From contig OZ034975.1 of NCBI GenBank assembly GCA_964030785.1, positions 40,864,569-40,928,568 of the forward strand: a stretch of 64,000 nt of DNA. The letters are read 5' to 3'. The position numbers and the translations under genes were made by a program. Each line of letters starts with the position of its first letter. The first letter of the stretch is position 1. The stretch is from Siderastrea siderea. Its lineage: Eukaryota; Cnidaria; Anthozoa; Scleractinia; Rhizangiidae. Shown here one piece after another: positions 32,559-44,700 of this stretch. The notes under the pieces were generated by a model. It had not been told where the DNA came from, did not search any database, and saw only the letters and a program-made list of their open reading frames with translations.

Positions 32559-32662
32559 CATTGTCTGAACACAATGTTCCTCGAACTTGTCGAGGGCTTT
32601 CTTTTCCTCTGTTGGAGAGAACAGAAACATCAGACTGAGTGCAGCTATAACCAGGCCAGCCA

Positions 32663-33525
32663 ACACAGTTATTAACTAGCACATGATCACACTAGATGAA
32701 TCAGAATTAAAACAATCCAGCAACATTATTCGAGAGATGGTATCATTCCTTTTGCAAAGAGAGGTCGACGTTCTAAATCACACTTACTTTTGTCCCCTAT
32801 TTGCACTAGTTTCCGATGTATGCTTGCTTGTTGTTATCCGGTCCTCTCCAAGTGACTTCGACGTCTTCCCCTACCTTAAATCCACCTCTCAAAGCACCGA
32901 TGGAGTTCCGGTTTTCAAATCGTCAAAAGTATCCATATGCCTCAGGAAAAAAGGATGGCTAAAGAAAACGTTATTTTCGCAGGGCTCTGGACCGCTGTTA
33001 TCCGCTTTATACTTACCGATTTGGCGTTAAGGTTATTCATGAAAAGGCCATGAATGCTATGCTTCGTAAATTTTGTCCTCTCCATTTTGCTTTTCGCAGT
33101 GAGGCAAAGCGTTTAATGCAAATTCTCAAACTGAAAATTTTCACGTGCGCCCCCTCGTTCCAGGTACATAACCTTAGGATCACGTTTAGTCCTGTTGCCA
33201 GCAGGACATACCTCAACCCACCCTAAACCTAGTGTTCGACATTTTCAACACGTACTATACATAGTCTAGTGCACTATTATTCAAATAAATCGTATAACGT
33301 ACAGCAGAGAAGGACGAGACTGATGGATGAAGCGACGCGAATTGGTGGGTGCGATGTGATACGATGTGATTCGAGCAATACGCAGATACACGTACGGTTA
33401 AAACTTAAATAAATAGGGATAAACAAAACGATACAAAATAAATTGAACAGAAAGCAACAAACTGAACATTAAACAAACGATAGAAGAGAAACTTGCATTT
33501 GTTTAAAGGTGCTGGGACAAAGCAC
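32663..33525. other. Non-coding region downstream of the split gene
   Basis: A frame reading RFGVKVIHEKAMNAMLRKFC at about 33015-33075 looks protein-like but is isolated and unrecognised. Nothing else is supported. Confidence 0.35.
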
Positions 33526-33529
33526 TTAA

Positions 33530-34176
33530 GGTGATTCCATCGAAAAAGAAGTTGTAATGAGAGTTTGTTGAAACTTTGCACAGTTACTAATTACACCTAG
33601 TACATTAAAAAAATAAAATAAAAAGAGGGGGTCACCGTGTCTGATTTCACGCTACGGGGCTGTAGTATATAGGTACTTTGCTATCTTTAGACAGCAATAT
33701 TAAAAAAACCTATCCTTGTACTAGAGACACCCATTACTTCAACAAAGGTATAACTAGCAATGAAATATAAGCATTATTCTTATGATAGAAGTACAATGTT
33801 ACAGTAAAACGTCTTAAAATTGCTGTAACAGTGAAACTAATTTGAAATAATAGGCAAATCGAGCGTCCGCACAGTTCCAGTGAAACGCCTAAAATCTGGC
33901 TGTACTAGTGAATCAACCGGAATATTTCAAAACTGAATAACGAAAAGTTCTTCAAATTTGAATATATCATGTAAAGTCGTATTTTGCTTAAATAAATGGA
34001 ATAAAAAAGTGGGGTCACCGAGTTCGTTTAGGAGAAAACGACCATTTATTTCTCTGAACAGCTCAGCTTCCATAGAAAACCTATCAAGTGCCGAACGCGC
34101 ACGCGCTCGTGCACGCGCTATTCACGCAAAAAATGATGCGCAGAAAGGATGCGCAATGCAATTGAATGGAATCACC
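33530..34176. mobile_element. piggyBac-like MITE (TTAA flanks)
   Basis: TTAA at 33526-33529 and 34177-34180 bracket inverted ends GGTGATTCCAT / ATGGAATCACC. Length 647 bp, no transposase. TTAA target duplication with short inverted ends is the piggyBac pattern. Confidence 0.75.
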
Positions 34177-34180
34177 TTAA

Positions 34181-35672
34181 ACTCAAAAAAAGTGCTTAGA
34201 TGACTGCGTTAAAGTGCACTATAACAAAACTAACTGTCCGCTGCCAAACGGCGAAATTTTCTTAGAAAACTGTAATAACTGAGAAAACGATGTTGCATAA
34301 ATTTAGGTTGCCAGGAGTAACGCCGCATACCACGCCTGGTGATTGCAAAAAAACTGTTAATAAAACAATAGCCCTTTATACTTATACTTATATACTAATA
34401 CTTATATTACAAATACTACATCAATGCACTGTAATTTCCCTTTTGATTTCCTTTGATTTCTTTTGTAAATATGTATTAAATATGAAATCACATTATTATT
34501 ATTATTATTGTTATTATTATTATTATTATTATTATTTTTAGTCTATAATTTTGAATTGATGTGTATTTATTTTTTAATCTATCTTCTAATGTAATTCGTA
34601 TGTGGTGAAATAAATAAATAAATAAATAAACATTTACATGCATTACATGCATTTTCTCGGCAGTCATCAGCAAAAAAGAGAAAGAAAAATAAACGGGTTA
34701 AGGCAAATGAGAATCAAGGTTTACAAATTTCGAACTGCTATTATCCCCAATTTTCTGAATGTCCAAAGGAAGCTAGTTATTAGATGTAAACTGTTTTATT
34801 TAAAAAGGCACTATACCTAAAATCAGCTCAACGTGTAGAAAGGTTGCACATGCATAATCTACGGAGTGTTAATTAATATTCACTATCTTTTTGTAAAACT
34901 AAACAAAAGAAAGCACAAGGAATCAGTGCCAAATATTGTTTAATTGTCTAATAGCATTACCATGGGATTTTCTGCCAGATACTAATGGCCGTTCATTCTG
35001 TAACAGAGTATACAGTTTCTTACTACCGTGACAAAAGATCAGTATATATTCCTTATTATTCCTGCCTGGAGAACAATTTCGTTTTTAAATGGGGAACAAT
35101 AACAAATTGACATTTTTTCAAAGCAACTGAAGGGAACATTCCTTCCCCTTCCCCTAGGAGGGTCTCAAAGCTGAAGCAACTGAAAATTAAAGCCGACATT
35201 TCGTATTGAACTATATCAATTATGATCACGAAACCTAATTTTTGAGGCAAAACAAAAGCTTGCTTGCTTTGCAGTCTTCTATGGTGATGCGAATTTCACA
35301 GTCTCTGATGAATTAGACTTGTCATAGCCATGAGCCCAGATGTACACTGTTTCCCAAACGCACCCCTACCTTGCCTCTACCCGCCTGTCGACAGACCAGT
35401 ATGGTTCGCTTCGACTGCCACACGTCAAAAACACTCAAAATGAAGTGCTGTCGGTGACCAAAGATCCATTCCTTACCTAAGAGCCTTCGGGCTAACTGTG
35501 CATGATGCTCAGTAGTACGCAAAACAGAAGGGCTCTTGGGTCGAGAATGACCAAAGGTCATGTTTATACAGATCATGTTTATATATGCAATTTATATGTG
35601 AATTAATTATCAGTGCTGCTATAAATTCGTAATTATAAGTTCAATGATTTTCGAAGCAATTACGTCGTAGCA
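34181..35672. other. Upstream region of receptor B
   Basis: Contains a TTA microsatellite (about 34492-34536) and an AAAT run (34606-34630). Small open frames here are repeat-derived or unsupported. No TATA box could be tied to the receptor B start. Confidence 0.45.
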
Positions 35673-35721
35673 ATGGTTAGGGTTCTACTTTTGTGCTTGA
35701 TTTTTAATCTAACTTTCTCAG
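35673..35721 (+). CDS. Receptor B signal-peptide exon
   Basis: The 49-nt exon reads [16 protein letters not shown] plus one base, then GTAAGT. Basic n-region (R3) and a hydrophobic core fit a signal peptide; phase 1 fits the first Ig exon, giving the junction SVLEATV. Confidence 0.75.
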
Positions 35722-38700
35722 GTAAGTCTAGAAACGCAGTACAATCGGGTATTCGAAACAAATGCAACATCACACTTACATGAACCAACGAATTAAGTGG
35801 AACAAACACAATTCAGCAATTCAGTAACTGCCCTCAGTCTATGAGGAAGCCAGGAGAAGTGATAAATTTGGTCACTTCCAAAGGAGTTTTATCCAAACTA
35901 CTAGGTATTTTCGCTGTCCTTTAGTTGTAAAACCAGTGACGTGCTTGGTCCATGTGTTTTGTGCTTCTTTGTTGTTTGTAGCTAAGCGGTATCAGTATCA
36001 AATATTTCTTGCCATTTTCATCGGCCTCGTTGTAGTCTGAATACTGCCGTTCCTCGTCGCTCCCGGCCGCTGACGGTCAAGATGTAGTTATCTTGCCAGG
36101 GATGTGATAACCTAAAATGGTAACTTGATCTCAGTATTAGTCATTCAGGGCATCGCTTCTTCTCCTTACGATAATTTAGGTGTTGTCGGTTTTTTAATGT
36201 GGCCTTTAGATGACGTCTCTGTCGCTGCAGCCCTTTCGTTTCCGGTTGACTTGACATCTCTTGTAATGGTGAAATGTGAAATTTAAACAAATAGCCTCAC
36301 TTAAATATGCAACCTTTGCAGCAAACAGGGTCGAAGAGTACCAAAGCAAATACTTTCTATTCCTTTTAATAGCTTTCATTCAGTTTGAAAGCTACATTTT
36401 AGGTTTATCTCAAGTTGTATTTAAGTATCTTTTAAGTTTAATTTCACCCACGAGGTCAAAATGTTAAGATCGGCTCGTATTTTCATCTAAGGCAACAGGC
36501 AATATTTAAAACTAAAATGCATACTTGTCTAATAATTCTACCGGCACTCAAATCAACAAGTTATCGTAGGTGCTTAGTTTGCAATAAATGGTAATTCTCC
36601 TTTTAAAGTAAGAGCTTTATTGACCTTTGCGAGCTCACTTAAGATAAATACGTTTGAGTTTATAGGACAAGCACCCAGTAGAAGGAGAGTAAATATGTAT
36701 GTCCCCGCCTATTTTTTTAGCAGATTTGGCCAGGAAACGGCCATATATATTGACTATTTTGGTTTGAAAATAGTTATGTTTCACCTTCTAGTCTGGGATT
36801 AGGTATAAACGTTTGTTTAACATTTTGGCTCGAAAAGAAAGGAAATTTTGCGTGTAAGGTCTGAACATTGGTAGGAAAATCGCATACAAGTTTGGTCTGA
36901 AGAGGGAGGCGCAAGGTTTTAAACAAGGTGGCCGCACACCCTCACCAAATCGTTTAAGGATTGGCCCAAAGAGTACCCATCCCTGGGTAAAGGCCAGGCA
37001 GGATAATTAGCGAAACGTTTAACCTTTCCCCGCACCCGCCGGGGAGAGCACATGACACGTTTGGATGTAGGGGTTCCGCTGAGGGTATGAAACTCTGACC
37101 CTGTTTAGGACAAAAAATGCCCTAAGATACTAACCCTGTTCGGGACAACACGTTCCATTTTAGGTTCCTGTTTAGGACAAATGGCAAAATGCACATTATC
37201 TTGCATGTTTCACACTTAAGTGTTTTAGAAACCGACAAATGTTACCGATCTAGGATTGCTGAATGCTGTATGAGCCGTATTTGACGGTAATCGTGCAACC
37301 ATACCCCGTGTAGGACAAGTGCAAACCCTGTTTAGAACAGACTAACATAAAAGTACATGCCCTGTTTAGGACAGAGACGCCAAAAACCATGCCATATCCA
37401 GCGGCACGTATAAGGGAGTACACCCCCTTCCGCCCCACCATCACCACCACCACTACTAACAAGAGTTGAACCGTCAACCGAAAAAAATATCAGACAAGTT
37501 ATAATCGTCAAATTGCAACTAAGGGTGAGGCGTCTAAAGTTAAAACGGTAAATATTCACTGACTGCAAAGTTTAGCCCCCCGCCCCCGTAAGTCATTCTT
37601 TGGGAGAGAGGGGTTTTTTTTATTGGTCGTTTGTTCTTTATTTACTTTTTTTTTGTTTTGTTTCTGCTTGCCTGTGTTTGTCAAGCCAACTGTAAAAGCC
37701 ATAACATATGAAACGTTCATTTTTTGTTCAACCTTTTGTTTGTTTGTTTTTTTTTTTAGTTCTAGAGGCTACAGTAACTGAATTCACTTCAAGGCCTCCA
37801 AACAAGTTGTCTGTACTGGAAGGGCAAGATATCATCCTTGTGTGGAGCTACACTCTTGATGGTGGAGTTGGCCTAGCCAAGTTTACTAATGTCACTGGCG
37901 GTGTGAGAGATGAAATTGGAAAGACATTTACCACTGGAAACGTACCTCTAGGATCCAATTACCAAGTAAGGTTCCGTGCAGAGGTATCTAACACCCAGGC
38001 AAAGCTGAGAATTCTTGCAATACAAATATCAGACCAAGGAAAGTATGAGTTTGACATCACTGCCAGTGCTGTTGGAGGTGGTGACATCATACATGTAGTG
38101 GAGGTGATTGTACAGTGTAAGTACTTTCAGACCAGTAGAAAAGTAGTCAGTATCCCTAGTTTCTTATTGCCATTTAGAGTCGTAGTTGGAATCCTACAGA
38201 CTCCTAAAAGATCTTACAAGATCCAACAAAATTATAAAGGACACTGTGTAAGTAGTGTAAGTTATGAAAAGTTTAATAGTTCACATGGAGTCCCTTTTTT
38301 GCACGGGCTATTTTCCAAGTTAATCGTACCTTATTTACCTAGCGCGCTAATCCGAAAATTTTCACAACTGTCGCGGTGAAGACAACTGTAGAGACAGGTG
38401 TAGGGAATACTTTTCATTAAGATTAAAAGTCACTGGGTTCAAAATCTGTAACTTAAATCCATTGTTAGTTTTTGTGTTCTCCGGTTGTTCCTTAGACAAT
38501 GAATTTGCAATTAATCTATTAGCCAGGAGTATTTGTAGTTAAAACATCCTCCCTGAAAGCCAAAACAGTCTATCAGTCGCCTCGCAACTGTTAGATTCTG
38601 GGCACGGACCCCTAATGTACATATGTCCTCGGCAGTTTAGTAATTGGCACCTATCATCTGAGTTGGACAGTCTAGCCCGTTTGATATCGCGGGATCGCCT

Positions 38701-41700
38701 TCTAACTGTGCAATCAATACCACGGTATATGGAACCTTACTAGTAATAAGTCGTTCAAGACATTTCCTCTACTTTCGCGGGCAACATGGTGTACGTACTG
38801 CGGCATTGTTAAGTGGTGTGGTACTAAACACTACTCATTCATTCATTTGTTTCAGCTCCAGCCAATTTCACTAATGTAAGTGGTGACCACATTGTGACTG
38901 AAGGCTCCAATCTTCAGCTGTTCTGTCAAGCAGCTGGTAAACCATCTCCAAACATTACTTGGGTTCGAGTGTTACAGGATGGCAGTGAGAGTGAAGTGCT
39001 GCACAGGGGGCCCACTTGGAATTTTTTAAATATCAGCAAAGTCGAGGCTGGGACATACCGCTGTACAGCTTACAATGGAGTGGAAGATCCAGTTACACAT
39101 ACACTTACAGTGAATGTTTTATGTAAGCATATGTAAAAATTTCAGTTGATTATAAGTATCAATCGCAGTATTGCTAAATGGTTTTAAAGGTGTCTTGCAT
39201 CATTTCAGGTAATGCCACAAATCTTTCTAGCGGAAAAGTTGAAAATTTGTCACTTTTTTTAATACTTACAAAACCATACTTTCGTTACTTACAATATAAT
39301 TCTGACTCTACGTGCAATATGTTATTTACACTACCTACAATACAAGGCTTTACACTAATTAGAATATGATACTTACATTACAAAAAAAACTCACGGGATA
39401 CAACACACGGAATTGTGAAAACTAGAACTGAAAGCTTACATCCTACTGCCAGTATACAAGAAAAGAGCTTGCCTACTTATCAATTAACCCTTTCCCGTCC
39501 GATTTTTTTCCTTAAAAAACGCATTTTTTACCGTTAAAACGGTTTTTTGAGCGCTATGTTGCCAAATGCCACTAAACTTTGCTACAAAAGCGTTTTCTTA
39601 CAATTTAGCTAGATTTTGAGCCAGCTTCTGTTGTAAATTGTACAATATTTTGATTTCACGCTGATTCATTTCCAATTTTTTTCTCGCTTCTTTTGCTTTC
39701 CTTTTTCTCTCCCTTTCTTTTCTCTTTATCTTCTACACCTTATCCCCTTTCTATCCACTGGAAAAGTTTTGGCCTCAGTCCTTCAAAAAACCTGGAAATG
39801 GAACATTGATCAACTAGGTGACTTGGCCTGTTTTCCCCCAACTTTGCACCCAAAATTGGAGACGTTTTTTCTGGTATAGCTCTACCAGAATTTAGTCGAT
39901 ATTCAAAATGGACACACATATTGATGGATCTGTCCTTGCTGTAGTAGCTGCTTATCAAAACAATTTGGTAACGTCAAAAATGATGACATCAGGAGTGGTT
40001 CAATGGTTCCCGACGTTAACGTCGGGAAGATACTAGTCTTGACGGGAAAGAGTTAACTAAAATATCTCAAATCGTTTATCATGACAAATCTTACTCGTTT
40101 GAGACTGATTTTGGTTGATTTATCAGGTTTAATGAAAAAAAAAACATATTTGAAACAAAATGTCCTTTTCGTTAACCCTTTCCCGTCCGATTTTTTTCCT
40201 TAAAAAACGCATTTTTTACCGTTAAAACGGTTTTTTGAGTGCTATGTTGCCAAATGCCACTAAACTTTGCTACAAAAGCGTTTTCTTACAATTTAGCTAG
40301 ATTTTGAGCCAGCTTCTGTTGTAAATTGTACAATATTTTGATTTCACGCATGCGCATAAGCCAAAATTTGGACTTCTTTTTTTTTTTTTTTTTTTTTTGC
40401 TGATTCATTTCCAATTTTTTTCTCGCTTCTTTTGCTTTCCTTTTTCTCTCCCTTTCTTTTCTCTTTATCTTCTACACCTTATCCCCTTTCTATCCACTGG
40501 AAAAGTTTTGGCCTCAGTCCTTCAAAAAACCTGGAAATGGAACATTGATCAACTAGGTGACTTGGCCTGTTTTCCCCCAACTTTGCACCCAAAATTGGAC
40601 ACGTTTTTTCTGGTATAGCTCTACCAGAATTTAGTCGATATTCAAAATGGACACACATATTGATGGATCTGTCCTTGCTGTATTAGCTGCTTATCAAAAC
40701 AATTTGGTAACGTCAAAAATGATGACATCAGGAGTGGTTCAATGGTTCCCGACGTTAACGTCGGGAAGATACTAGTCTTGACGGGAAAGAGTTAACAAAA
40801 CTAATACTATATAATGCAGTACAGGTACACGTATTGGAAAAAAGAAGATAGATATGCTAACACACACATGCTCTATGTAATAAAAAATGCAGGCAGAAAG
40901 CAGTTAGGTTGGAGACAATGAAATCAAGTCGCTTACTGAATAAATAAACGCCATTTCATTATTTCATTATTTAATTTACATGTAGATTGCTATGCTTTCC
41001 ATTTATGAAAGCACTTTACTATTTTGGTTAAAGGGAGGGGATCTGGGATGAAAGATGTATGAAAAAAATTTCCTCGGTTTGACTGGTATTTTCTTTTGTT
41101 TCAGATATATTGCATTTATAAGAATTATAAATAACAATAAAAGAGCAAAGGAGAGTCAAAGCAATCATTCCTGTTACTCTGACTGATTAGTAACACGCTC
41201 ATGATGAGCGACTAAGCTGGCAGCCAAGAACAGGTTTCTACAGAAATACTTTGCAGTATAATGGTCATTGTCCTAAGTCTAATCTTATTTTACTCAGTCA
41301 AGATGTGCAATACTTATTGTTTTTAATGATTTCCCATTTTTTTCTCTGTTAGTTGCTCCAAGGGTAAATCTCCAAGATAAGTATTACGTTGATAGAGAGC
41401 GACCAGTATCCCTTCACTGTCGCGTAGAAGGAAATCCAACTCCGACGATTGAATGGACTCCATGCAATCCCCAGGAACATACCCTTGATAAAAGCTTCCT
41501 AAATATTTCAAAAGTGCAGAAGAGTGTTGAATATACCTGTACAGCTGAGAATAGTTTGGGCAAAACATCTACAAGTACCAACCTTAGTAAGTTGACATAA
41601 GCTACACCATAAATGTACAATAGTTATTACATAGCTGAGGTGGCTTATGATGATAAGGAGAACTCTGATTGGCTCACTGAGCAGTCTGAATTTTCGTCGG

Positions 41701-44700
41701 CGGACTGCGCAAAGAATTTGTCCTTTGTACCCAAACGTCGCACAAGTTAAAACACACCAACAGGACTGTTAGTAAAGGCCAGTGGCTGGGTTTTCCGCTA
41801 GCTATTACAACTAGTTTACCACTTGTTAATACTACTATATTCTCTCTGCTACTTTCTCCATTGCCCGGCACCTGCTCCGAAATATATCATTACTAACAAC
41901 ACAGTTGTGTAATTAAAAAAGCAAAAAGATTTCTTGCGACTAAAAGTTCGTTGCATGCAGATAACTTTAACGAACTTTTCTGTGATGAATTTGTTACATG
42001 AACTGTGTACTGTGTGGTAAGTCGGTAATTATGCATTGCCTGCATTATGTTTGACTAATGTTTGCTTTGTTACTCTAACTTTTTAAATCCTTTTATTACC
42101 TTAAATTATGTAAAATGAATTCCGCTTACGATTTTCATTTCTGAATCAGTGGTAAGGGTGCGTCAAGCTATTAAAATTTTCCTTAATCCAGGCTTCAGTT
42201 TCGCTGTAAAAAATTAGCTCATTGGCTCATGTCTTGTCTGCTCCTTCCAAAAGTAAGGCTGAACTTCCGTTAACGTGATTTAAAGTTATTATTTACATAT
42301 AGAAAATGTCTTCTTTTTATTTTGTTACAGTCGTTGGAGGCAAAGTGATTTACTTGAGAATGACAATAACAAGCGGAAAATGTGTGGATGGAGAAGATGA
42401 TGACTCCTTTTGGAACAAGCTAAGAGAAGGGGTAACTATTGTGTTTAAATGCTGGATGATTCTCTTAGTTTTTTTGCAGATCTAGATTATGATTTCCGTT
42501 TCGGCTGTTAATGTAAACACCTCAAATTACATTTTGTTTACTTGTTTGGTTAAGTGCAAAGGCGTGACTATTGTTAGTTAAACTATATCTCTTGGCAATA
42601 ATGTACATTTAGCAGCTGTTAAAGAGCTAAGTGTCCAAATATCCTATTAGAGTCACTCCAGCTTGTGATTTACTTGTATTTTTTACACGTTATGTAAAAA
42701 AATCAATTAAATTAAAAGCAACATTAATACCGTAATTTGATTTTAGGTGGACAAGCTCTTTGAAAACGAGAATGCCTATACTGAGACAACACTGCTAAAA
42801 GTTAGGCGAGTATCCTTTACTACTTTAGCTTTGCTAAACGCGTAAGTCTCCAAATTTGAAGTTTGAACTGGACGCCCACGCTTCCTCCTTCGCTGTGGGT
42901 TCCATTTAAGGACTCCCTTTGCAATGGTCCCTTTGCTTTGTCTACCGTGATAGAAAGAAAGTTCTCTATACTGGTCTCAACACTGAGCTTTTACGTTCCC
43001 ATCTGCCCTTCCTGCCCCATTTACAACACTCCCTAGGTACCCAAACATTTCTACTTCTTCTATTATCTTCAGAATGATTACCATTTCCATTCTTGTGAAG
43101 ACATGACTATTATCAACTTCGTTTTCTCAGCGTTTGTGCCCAGCCACCTTCAGGTCTTCCATCTTAGTGCAGGTCGTCTGCATATTCCGAATTTTCCAGC
43201 CTACTGTGAATTCTTCTCGCTGAGGACCCAAATGCCTTCCTAGTCACCCAATCGGGAACTACGTGAAACAAAACGGGGGACCGCCTTGTCTGACTCCTGG
43301 TGACATTTTGAATGGCTCGGTTAGTTGCCCATTACGCACTGCCTGAGCTGTAAAACGTTCAAAGAACTTTACTCATAACATAATCGAGGGGGGGGGGGGG
43401 GTGGCGTTTCTTCGAGGAGAGGCGCTTATTTCAAATTTCATGTTCAAGTGAGGCGCTAAATCGAACGGGGGGCTTATTCGAGAGAGGGCGCTCATTCGAT
43501 CAAATACTTATCCTCCCTGGCACCAGTAATGCCGGAGCAGCCTCCACAGGACGTCCAAGACCAGTTTCAAGCCTATAAACACCGAGGACTATCATTGGAC
43601 TGATTGTTTCCGATGAATACAGAGGGTGGTAATGTAATCTATGCAATTCAGCCCCTTTCTAAACCCGGCCTGTCCTTCTCTAAGATTCACATCCAAGGCA
43701 CCTCTCTGCCTGTCCAGCCTCTCCACTCAAGACCTTACTTGTAACACTTAACGACATTATGCCTCGCCAATTCTTGCAATAGCTAAGGTCTCCTTTCTTA
43801 ACCATCTTAATCAAGAGATCACTCATTCACTATTTCAACTTTATCCCAGATCTTGCTAGAACTTATGTAGTTCAACTTCTCTTGAGGGAGGGTGCCTTAT
43901 TTTGTAACTGCGCATACATTCTGCGCATCTCGGGATATTAGGGTTTCTTAAGGAATCCCCCCCACCCCCATTAAATACAACAATATTTTCGCGCGGTTTG
44001 TGTCCCGTAGAAAAAAAAGCAGATCTTAGCAAGGGTAATCTGAATCGAAAAACAAAATAGGGAGTAACCACTTATTCTTCAGAGATAATTGAGCTTAAAT
44101 TTGGAAAGAAAGTGCCATACATTCTTTGTATTTTAACGTATTTTTAGAATTATGGTTGCTTAATTATCTCTGAAGAATGGGTGGTTATCCACATTTTTCT
44201 TTTTGGATTCCAAAAGCCCTTGCCAAGATCTACTTTTTCCCCATGGTCATGACTTTGGCAAAAATACTTCTGTATAAGGAGGCACCGTTCTTAAGCGCGC
44301 GTAACTCAACTGTCTTGGATCGGGCAGTCTAAGTTTACACTTTAACGTTGGTGTGTTATTGAAAGGTACAGTACACAAATGTGTGAATTTAAAAAACCCA
44401 ACTGATTTCGTTGTAATTTTGCTTTTTAATTTCTTCCTACAGTTGTGGAAGTCTAATCGTTGATTTGGCCGTGAATTTCTCATCTATTGTTACAGAAGAT
44501 TGGGTTCTTTCGGTATTTCGTAATGCTATCAAGAGTAAAAAACTAGGAGAATTTTCTGTCAATACTACGTCTGTAGTTGGAATTGCACCTGTTAGTCGAA
44601 GAACAACCAAGCCATCCTTAAGCAAAACTGCGCCAACTCCTGATGGTATGTATATGTATAAAAATACGACCCATACATCGTCTGGGAAGCGCGCGAGAAC

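Larger units (their letters stand above)
31217..32662 (-). pseudogene. Proline-rich repeat protein gene, frameshifted and split by a retroposon
   Basis: Read on the minus strand: a hydrophobic segment (LAGLVIAALSLMFLFS) and an acidic-basic stretch KKALDKFEEHC (32662-32572); a 687-bp insertion; a basic block KKRKRKTTATMRETLDQESE (about 31745-31690); then a proline-rich tail to a TAA at 31217. The tail repeats a 27-residue unit (APTYPPVLSFNAAVPPV ... SQATYAAV). Frame changes near 31655 (A6 tract) and 31840 must be crossed to join the parts. The membrane-type N terminus with a P/A/V/Y repeat tail could be a secreted or membrane protein; the family is unknown. The breaks could be real or small introns. 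Confidence 0.4.

Noticed and set aside
34290..34673. Open frames with poly-Tyr or poly-Ile ends
   Set aside because: They are products of the TTA microsatellite.
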